Source: Planctomycetota bacterium (GTDB lineage Bacteria > Planctomycetota > Phycisphaerae > UBA1845). From it: a stretch of DNA of 7,769 bases. Both the position numbers and the translations under genes were made by a program. Below, in pieces: positions 1 through 4,812 of this stretch. Position 1 is the stretch's first letter, and each line of letters begins with the position of its first letter. The notes beneath the pieces were generated by a model. It ran no database searches. It was not told where the DNA came from and worked only from the letters and a program-made list of their open reading frames with translations. The stretch covers positions 1 through 7,769 of the forward strand of contig JADFHG010000159.1 in NCBI GenBank assembly GCA_022567365.1, read 5' to 3'.

Positions 1-504
1 GGGCTGCGACGAGAGGAAGTCGCGGAATAGGCGTTCGACGCCGTGGGCGTCCTGGGGTGTGGCGGCCTTTTTGCCATCGGTGGTGACATCGCCCGAGAGA
101 CGGACGACCTTGTCCACGAGTTGGCCGCCCCGATAGAGCGCCCATTCGTTGCCGTCGGTGTAGAGGATGTTTGGAATGGCCGAGAAGCGCTTGAACTGGT
201 CTCGGTTGTGGCCCTTGAATCGCTTGGCGGTCGCGCCGACGCCGGGGGCCTTGAGTTCGACGTAACCGGCGAGGAGCTTGTTGAGATGGAGGGCGTAATC
301 GGGGCGTCCGAGACGGTCGGGCAGGGGCGTTTCGCCCGTGCAAACGCAGTTCCAGCCCAGGGCTCGGGCCACGCTCCCCATGAAGTTTTCAAACGGCCCG
401 CGCACCTGGTCTTCGGGTTCGCCGGCCGTCAATTGCGTCATCTTGGCGGTCACGGCGACGGCGAAGTCTTGCAGGGCGTCGTGGATCGACCCGATCTCGT
501 TCAT
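1..504 (-). CDS. N-terminal part of a probable restriction endonuclease/DNA methyltransferase (PD-(D/E)XK domain); 3' end outside window
   Basis: The frame is open for 168 codons and runs off the left edge, so only the N-terminus is visible. Seen: residues 65-130 contain a PD-(D/E)XK-type nuclease core: GRPDY (Asp69), then a strand with ELK (Glu83, Lys85), then NRDQFKRF (Gln103), followed by an ILYTDGNEWALYR segment. The D-x13-E-x-K plus later Q-x3-F spacing fits a metal-dependent DNA-cutting domain. Family knowledge: this layout, with the nuclease first, is typical of large single-chain restriction-modification proteins (Type IIG/Type ISP-like) whose N6-adenine methyltransferase and target-recognition parts follow. 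Those parts are not visible, so a stand-alone nuclease cannot be excluded. The ATG at 504 is preceded directly by GTGAGG; an in-frame GTG at 508-510 with GGTAGG five bases upstream is an alternative start that adds two residues. The gene lies 31 bp downstream of the 536-2407 gene on the same strand, so the two may be co-transcribed. Confidence 0.72.
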   Translation of the reverse strand, partial: MNEIGSIHDALQDFAVAVTAKMTQLTAGEPEDQVRGPFENFMGSVARALGWNCVCTGETPLPDRLGRPDYALHLNKLLAGYVELKAPGVGATAKRFKGHNRDQFKRFSAIPNILYTDGNEWALYRGGQLVDKVVRLSGDVTTDGKKAATPQDAHGVERLFRDFLSSQP

Positions 505-535
505 CCTCACAGTGCCTACCGACCGTGCGTGTGCA

Positions 536-2407
536 TCAAGCCTCGCAGGACACTCCCTGGGGACGAGATGATAGATGCGGCGTTGCTTGCATCTCGAGGT
601 CTTGGAGTTGATCGGGCATTGCCTTCGCGAACGTCATTCGCTCGAGGGTCTCGCGCAAGGAACGGAGGTCGTCCAAGAAGCGTTTCCGTTTCTCTTGGAT
701 AAGCTGCTCGGCGCGGGAACGGTAGTATTCGATCCCGCTAAGCAGGTTCTCCTTGAACTCCCGGAAGTACTTCGGAGCACGGGTCGACAAATCCAGCGAG
801 TATTTCTCGAACTCCTTGCGGAGTTCGTCGATGTAGATCGCGAGTTCGCGAATGAACACGTGCGGGCGATCAGGGTTGGTCAAGAGGGACAGCCGTCCAT
901 AAATGTGGCTGACCATTTCCTGCAGCGTCGCGAGCTTCGAGAAATTCACGATGTTGGGGCCACAGCAGACGATCGGCTGGGCAGTGGGGTCGATACCTTT
1001 CTTGAGGAGCGCCGTACCACCAACCTCATGGCAGACGCATGACTTTGAGAGTATGGACTCCCGCACCACGGGAAGCTGCTTGGCCGAGTAGCCTTCTTCC
1101 GCGAGGTGTTCCAGCTTGCGCTTCTGGTAGGCGCGGGAGGCGTGACAGATCGGAAGGTCGGTGAACTCCGTATTGGACACGAGGTAGCCCTTCGGGCACG
1201 GGCTGCCTGGTTTGCCTTCGCGAATCCGTTTTTGTCGCGACTGATCGCTGCCCGAATCTCGCAGCGCCCAGAAGGGGATGCCCAAGGGAGAGTGATCGCT
1301 GAGATGCACGTCGCGGTCCGTGGCGTCCAAGAGTTTCCGCAGATGAACGTCATCGACGTTGGTGACCTCGGGTACCAAGAGGAACGGGGTGGCCCAACCA
1401 GTGCCGTCCAGACGGTAGTACTGCAACAGGAGGTCGTTCTCCGCGGCGGTGCCGATCCCGCCCTGAGCCGTGATTCGCACGCCTAGAGGCGTGTCGCTGG
1501 TAGACCGACCGGTGGCCGCGCGGGCTTGGTTGTAGATGGTGTGCAACGATGCCTGTAGTTCATCTCTATGGTGCTTGAACTCTTCCATGATGGGACCCAT
1601 CAACAGCCCGTTGGTGGGGAAGGCGTGGCCGCCGCAATTGAGTCCCGATTCGATGCGATACTCGGAAACCCACAACCCGCGCTTGGCGAGGAATTTTCCC
1701 TGCACCTTCGCGGACCGCCAATCGCTGACCTTCAGAATGAACTCTTTCTTGATGACTCCGGACTGGTCCGGGGAAAAGTCGGCGAATTGCGTCGCGTAGG
1801 CGTACACGCGATGGTTCATGCCCGCCGAGAAGCAGATGGAAGATGTTAGGGAACTGTTGGCGTACCCGCGCAGGGCGGCCATCGCGTCGGCAAACTCCGG
1901 GGGGAGCTTCTTCCCGTGGCGGTAGATGTCTCGATCGAGCTTGGTCATGATGTTCACGTCGATCGATCCCGGGACCGCGAGGCGGCGGAGGTCGTCCTCC
2001 AGCTTGGTCTTTTCGGTCGGATCATCCGTCGCCAGCATTCGCCGATAGGCAGCCTTGAGCGGCGCTTCCGGGAGCATCTCGTAGTACCGGGTTATGTCGC
2101 TGCCGGCCTCGAACGGCGATGCCTGCAGCGCTTGAACCTGTCGTCGAACCAGTTGGTCCACGAGATCCAGATACGTCGTGATGCGCCGGGCACGCGCGTC
2201 TTCGTCACGCTTGGCAATCTCCTCGTACGGTTCGCCCGCAGATTTGCAGTGCAGCTTTCGTACTTGCTCGATGAGGACATCGTCCACCAGGGAGATTACC
2301 GATGAAATGCCGTATTTGGCCACCCGGAGCGGGGTATCGATGGTGAATCCCGTGCCCATTACCGGGATGTGAAAAGTATGTCCGTTTCGAGCGGCCAGAT
2401 CCGCCAT
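536..2407 (-). CDS. Conserved-looking protein of unknown function; probable FMN-binding TIM-barrel (nitronate monooxygenase/FabK-like) with cysteine-rich C-terminal third
   Basis: A 623-residue protein, GC-rich in third codon positions and without an obvious signal peptide or membrane helix, so probably cytoplasmic. Seen (numbering from the ATG at 2407): N-terminal HTFHIPVMGTGFTIDTP (10-26) followed by VAKYGISSVISLVDD, which resembles the first strands of FMN-dependent barrels where a substrate-independent 'P..MG' loop precedes 'a..GG.G'; SGLNCGGHAF (254-263), like the GGH loop of nitronate monooxygenases; and QGGIGTAAEND (315-325), like the phosphate-binding GGI loop of NMO/FabK/IMPDH enzymes. 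The C-terminal third has Cys404 (SPCPKG), Cys421 (PICHAS), Cys457 and Cys459 (SCVCHE) and Cys481-482 (VCCGPN), a set that could bind a metal or Fe-S cluster. The last 90 residues are charged and helical. The protein is nearly twice as long as ordinary nitronate monooxygenases. The fold call is inference from short motifs; the reaction is unknown. A longer frame from TTG at 2431 exists, but the ATG at 2407 has the better ribosome binding site. Confidence 0.7.
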   Translation of the reverse strand: MADLAARNGHTFHIPVMGTGFTIDTPLRVAKYGISSVISLVDDVLIEQVRKLHCKSAGEPYEEIAKRDEDARARRITTYLDLVDQLVRRQVQALQASPFEAGSDITRYYEMLPEAPLKAAYRRMLATDDPTEKTKLEDDLRRLAVPGSIDVNIMTKLDRDIYRHGKKLPPEFADAMAALRGYANSSLTSSICFSAGMNHRVYAYATQFADFSPDQSGVIKKEFILKVSDWRSAKVQGKFLAKRGLWVSEYRIESGLNCGGHAFPTNGLLMGPIMEEFKHHRDELQASLHTIYNQARAATGRSTSDTPLGVRITAQGGIGTAAENDLLLQYYRLDGTGWATPFLLVPEVTNVDDVHLRKLLDATDRDVHLSDHSPLGIPFWALRDSGSDQSRQKRIREGKPGSPCPKGYLVSNTEFTDLPICHASRAYQKRKLEHLAEEGYSAKQLPVVRESILSKSCVCHEVGGTALLKKGIDPTAQPIVCCGPNIVNFSKLATLQEMVSHIYGRLSLLTNPDRPHVFIRELAIYIDELRKEFEKYSLDLSTRAPKYFREFKENLLSGIEYYRSRAEQLIQEKRKRFLDDLRSLRETLERMTFAKAMPDQLQDLEMQATPHLSSRPQGVSCEA

Positions 2408-2411
2408 ATCG

Positions 2412-2419
2412 CCTTCTCC
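2412..2419 (-). promoter_or_regulatory. Ribosome binding site deciding the start of the 536-2407 gene
   Basis: On the minus strand GGAGAAGG lies four bases before the ATG at 2407. The longer alternative frame opens with TTG at 2431 and has no comparable purine-rich site, so the ATG is preferred. Confidence 0.65.
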
Positions 2420-2461
2420 GAGTACGGCCAAGTGCCGGGGTAGTCACGTGGGTTGCCTATC

Positions 2462-2500
2462 AGTTGCGCCATCGTATGTTAGCTCGGGCGTAACGCAACT
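2462..2500. repeat. Inverted repeat flanking the candidate minus-strand promoter (possible operator)
   Basis: AGTTGCG at 2462-2468 is the exact inverse of CGCAACT at 2494-2500. The arm centres are 32 bp apart, about three helical turns. One arm overlaps the candidate -35 element and the other covers the expected start of transcription, which would suit a repressor site. Seven-base arms can arise by chance in a region this size, so the regulatory reading is only a suggestion. Confidence 0.25.
2471..2498 (-). promoter_or_regulatory. Candidate sigma70-type promoter for the minus-strand gene pair
   Basis: On the minus strand TTGCGT (2498-2493) is followed after 16 bases by TACGAT (2476-2471). 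Each hexamer is only a partial match to TTGACA and TATAAT (three and four of six). Initiation would fall near 2464, giving a leader of about 57 bases. Position and spacing are reasonable; the sequence match alone is weak. Confidence 0.25.
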
Positions 2501-2551
2501 TCCGAAGGAATCCTAATGTGCCTCGGAGTCCGTGGCAGCTCCGGCCGAGCC

Positions 2552-2680
2552 AGGCCCCCGCCGAGCCTGTTTCCGGAAAGCCGACCGGGCGGGAACGGAC
2601 CATCGTGAACCGCGTGCGGACGCCGGCAACACCTTTCGGAATGTTTCGTCCAGGATAACGTCCCGGCTCGGCGGGGGCCT
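2552..2680. repeat. Perfect 16-bp inverted repeat with 97-bp spacer and nested imperfect stem
   Basis: AGGCCCCCGCCGAGCC at 2552-2567 is the exact inverse of GGCTCGGCGGGGGCCT at 2665-2680. Inside it, TTCCGGAAAG (2571-2580) pairs with CTTTCGGAA (2633-2641) with one bulged base. The core GGCTCGGC also occurs in reverse at 2544-2551 and forward at 2712-2719. No flanking target-site duplication was found. The element could be a non-autonomous terminal-repeat element, a structured transcript or a multi-site protein-binding region; the sequence does not decide between these. Confidence 0.5.
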
Positions 2681-2795
2681 CGCCCTGACAGTTGAGCGGG
2701 CCTCCCAGCGTGGCTCGGCGGAAGCCTTGCCGGACATCGCTGATGGTCGTATCATCCCTCAGGCACTCCAGGCGGCCGGCGGATCCTCGATGAAC

Positions 2796-2825
2796 TTGAC
2801 ACGGGGGGGGTCCGCGCGTTAAAAG
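2796..2825 (+). promoter_or_regulatory. Candidate sigma70-type promoter for the ABC cluster, with G8 tract in the spacer
   Basis: A consensus TTGACA (2796-2801) is followed after 18 bases by TAAAAG (2820-2825; four of six against TATAAT). Transcription would start near 2832, leaving a leader of about 64 bases before the ATPase gene at 2896. The spacer contains eight consecutive G (2803-2810). Loss of one G would give the usual 17-base spacing. The -35 match and the position are good; the -10 is average. Confidence 0.45.
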
Positions 2826-2895
2826 GCCGGGCTCGATTGTGCCGTGATCTTACGGCGGATGCGGGGTTTCCAACCGTTGGCACGGGGTCTCGAGG

Positions 2896-3858
2896 ATGAT
2901 TCGTGTAACCAATCTCACCAAGCGCTTTGGCAGGCTCGTCGCCGTGGACAACATATCGTTCCACGTCGAGCGTGGGGACGTCGTGGGCTTTCTCGGTCCC
3001 AACGGAGCGGGCAAGAGCACGACCATCCGCGTGCTGACGTGCTACCATCCGGCATCGAGCGGATCGGCCACCATCGGCGGTCTCGATGTCTTTACCGATT
3101 CCATGGAGGTGCGCAACCGTCTCGGTTACCTGCCGGAAACGACCCCGCTCTACCCGGAGATGCGCGTCCGCGAGTACCTTAACTTTCGCGGCAAGCTGCG
3201 GCGGATGTCGCGTTCGGATCGCCAGGGGGCGATCAGACGCGTGACCGAGCGGTGTTGGATGGGGGAGTTTATCGATCGCCCGATCGGGCAGCTTTCCAGG
3301 GGTATGCGGCAACGGGTCGGTCTCGCCGACGCAATCATGCACGAACCCGACGTGCTGATTCTCGACGAACCGACGGCAGGCCTCGACCCCGCGCAAATCC
3401 GCGAAACGCGCAACCTCATCAAGGAACTCGGCGAGCGACACACGATCTTGATCAGCTCGCATATCCTCCATGAAGTCGAACAGGTCTGCGCCCGGATTAT
3501 TATCATCGCCGGTGGCAAGATCGTCGCGAGCGGCACCGTTGATGAGCTCCGCGAGCACATCGCAGGTCGAGGCCGTGTGATCGCCGAGATCCGCGGCCCG
3601 GACGAGAAGGAACTCGAAACAAAGATGCGCGGTCTCCCCGGTGTCGATCGTATCGAGCTATCCGCGGTCAACGGCTGGACGCGCTTGGCGTTGGAGACGA
3701 AACCCGACCACGACATTCGCGAGGAGCTGTATCGGCTCACCAGCGAGAGCGGATGGTCATTGCGCGAGATCCGGCGTGAAGGGGCGACGCTGGAGGACTT
3801 CTTCATCCAGGTCACCGCCGAGCAACACGCCAAACAGGCGGAGGCGGCGCGGGCGTAG
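2896..3858 (+). CDS. ABC transporter ATP-binding protein, GldA-like ABC-2 family
   Basis: A 320-residue cytoplasmic ATPase that would energise the permease encoded downstream. Seen: Walker A GPNGAGKST (34-42), GYLPETTPLY at the Q-loop (77-86, with Glu in place of Gln), signature LSRGMRQR (143-150), Walker B LILDEPT (164-170), D-loop GLDP (172-175) and the switch His199 in SSH. All residues needed for ATP hydrolysis are present. After about residue 210 there is a C-terminal extension of about 110 residues ending in TLEDFFIQVT, standard for ABC-2 exporters. Family knowledge: the GYLPE-x-x-PLY motif and the neighbours match GldA/GldF/GldG-type exporters; DrrA- or NosF-type ATPases are close relatives. 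Substrate unknown. The ATG is taken because family proteins begin at this point (IRVTNLTKRFG); the ribosome binding site is poor, with GAGG abutting the ATG and GGGG eight bases further up. The next cluster gene starts 237 bp later, across a repeat. Confidence 0.93.
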   Translation: MIRVTNLTKRFGRLVAVDNISFHVERGDVVGFLGPNGAGKSTTIRVLTCYHPASSGSATIGGLDVFTDSMEVRNRLGYLPETTPLYPEMRVREYLNFRGKLRRMSRSDRQGAIRRVTERCWMGEFIDRPIGQLSRGMRQRVGLADAIMHEPDVLILDEPTAGLDPAQIRETRNLIKELGERHTILISSHILHEVEQVCARIIIIAGGKIVASGTVDELREHIAGRGRVIAEIRGPDEKELETKMRGLPGVDRIELSAVNGWTRLALETKPDHDIREELYRLTSESGWSLREIRREGATLEDFFIQVTAEQHAKQAEAARA

Positions 3859-3888
3859 TGTTGCGACACACCTCAGTCGATGGCTTAT

Positions 3889-3968
3889 CCGAGCCGCGCC
3901 CGTCAGGAAGCGGTTTTCTGGAGTATCAACTACCCTTGTCGCTCCGCTCCCTCATGGTCGCGGTTCGG
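3889..3968. repeat. Imperfect palindrome of planctomycete dispersed-repeat type
   Basis: Arms of 25 bases at 3889-3913 and 3944-3968 are inverse complements at 20 of 25 positions, separated by 30 bases. The left arm starts CCGAGCCGCG and the right arm ends CGCGGTTCGG. Spurious translation gives EPRPSGSG in one frame and LPHGRGS in another, strings I recall from over-annotated short proteins in planctomycete genomes; this is memory, not a search. A small 6-bp hairpin follows (3965-3970 with 3977-3982) without a T-run, so neither element looks like a classical terminator. The repeat lies between the ATPase and permease genes and could fold in the transcript. Confidence 0.6.
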
Positions 3969-4095
3969 TTCAGCCAAACCGATCAAATCACGTGCGTCGG
4001 ACCAGTAGTTTGGCCGGCGAAGTGGGCGGGTCCGCCGATCACGCCGGGCGGTCTCGGATGTTCCTTGGTTTTCGATATCACCGACGGAGAGGACC

Positions 4096-4812
4096 ATGCG
4101 TAACGTAGCGACATTGGTGCAGCGCGAGCTGGGCGCCTACTTTCTCTCGCCGATCGCGTACGCGCTGCTCGTGATCTTCCTGGTCCTGACGGGCTGGGCG
4201 TTTTCCGGTGGGACGTTTCACCAGGGCGGGGATGCGTCGCTTCGCGGCCTGCTCGAGCTAAGCCCGCTCATCCTGCTGTGCCTGATTCCCTTCCTGACCA
4301 TGCGTCTGATCAGCGAGGAGTTTCGCAGCGGTACGATCGAAACGCTCATGACCGTGCCCGTGTCCGACGTCGACGTCGTGCTCGGCAAGTTTCTGGGGGC
4401 GGTGGCGTTCTTCGTGGTATTGCTTCTCGGCACGGTGCCCTATCCGATCATCCTCTCGATGTATGGACCCGTCGATCCCAAACTACTGTTGTGCCACTAC
4501 GTTGGCCTGCTGCTGTTGGGATCGCTCTACATTTCCGTCGGGCTCTTCTTCAGCGCGTGGACGAAGCACCAGCTCATCGCGGGGATGCTCAGCGTGGTCG
4601 TGCTCGCCGTGATGACGTACCTCACCCGGTCGATCGCCGATCACGTGGAGGGCTGGCCCAAAGCCGTGCTTCAGCAGCTTTCCGTGTTCAGCCACTTTGG
4701 TGATTTCGTCCGCGGTCTGATCGACTTCAACCACGTGGTTTTCTTCGTGACCATGACCGCCCTGTTTCTGTTCCTCTCGGTCAAGGTTTTGGAGGTGCGC
4801 CGATGGCGATAG
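4096..4812 (+). CDS. ABC-2 type permease, GldF-like
   Basis: A 238-residue integral membrane protein forming the transmembrane path of the ABC complex. Seen: about six hydrophobic segments, near residues 19-36, 52-72, 97-121, 132-153, 159-176 and 212-231. The cytoplasmic loop after helix 2 has EEFRSGTIETLMT (74-86), the charged coupling motif by which ABC-2 permeases contact their ATPase. The C-terminal HFGDFVRGLIDFNHVVFF (200-217), just before and into the last helix, is typical of the GldF/NosY-like group. Length fits single-domain family members, so two copies probably assemble per transporter. The start has a good ribosome binding site, GGAGAGG at 4086-4092. The 3' end overlaps the GldG-like gene by 10 bp, indicating coupled translation. 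No sign of damage. Confidence 0.92.
   Translation: MRNVATLVQRELGAYFLSPIAYALLVIFLVLTGWAFSGGTFHQGGDASLRGLLELSPLILLCLIPFLTMRLISEEFRSGTIETLMTVPVSDVDVVLGKFLGAVAFFVVLLLGTVPYPIILSMYGPVDPKLLLCHYVGLLLLGSLYISVGLFFSAWTKHQLIAGMLSVVVLAVMTYLTRSIADHVEGWPKAVLQQLSVFSHFGDFVRGLIDFNHVVFFVTMTALFLFLSVKVLEVRRWR

Larger units (their letters stand above)
2408..2895. other. Divergent intergenic region without a convincing gene
   Basis: This stretch of 488 bp separates the minus-strand pair from the plus-strand ABC cluster. Open frames of 80-96 codons exist on both strands, but they are rich in Arg, Ala, Pro and Gly, show no recognisable motif and mirror each other, as expected of non-coding GC-rich DNA. It holds a candidate promoter for each direction, a perfect 16-bp inverted repeat (2552-2567 with 2665-2680), and four copies of GGCTCGGC in two orientations. 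An old gene remnant or a structured RNA cannot be ruled out. Confidence 0.6.

Noticed and set aside
43..702. Plus-strand open frame of 219 codons
   Set aside because: Lies antisense to the restriction enzyme N-terminus and the end of the 536-2407 gene; the minus-strand frames carry recognisable motifs, this one does not.
575..2305. Several plus-strand open frames of 60-155 codons
   Set aside because: All are antisense shadows of the 623-residue protein, a normal effect of GC-rich codon use.
2408..2431. Eight-codon N-terminal extension of the 536-2407 gene from a TTG
   Set aside because: The ATG at 2407 has GGAGAAGG at good spacing, while the TTG has no comparable site.
2513..2822. Open frames on both strands of the intergenic region (80 and 96 codons)
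   Set aside because: Low-complexity Arg/Ala/Gly/Pro composition, no motif, no clear ribosome binding site, and they contain the inverted repeats.
3150..3869. Minus-strand frame of 239 codons, overlapping a 268-codon frame
   Set aside because: Antisense to the ABC ATPase gene, whose Walker A, signature and Walker B motifs are unambiguous; the reverse frames are Ser/Arg-rich and motif-free.
3965..3982. Six-bp hairpin TCGGTT/AACCGA as a terminator after the ATPase gene
   Set aside because: Short stem and no following T-run; the downstream genes belong to the same cluster.
3641..4108. Plus-strand frames across the ATPase-permease gap, with EPRPSGSG and LPHGRGS strings
   Set aside because: They are translations of the palindromic repeat in different frames, a common source of false small proteins.
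4278..4703. Frame of 141 codons inside the permease gene
   Set aside because: Out-of-frame shadow; the permease frame has consistent membrane helices and the coupling motif.
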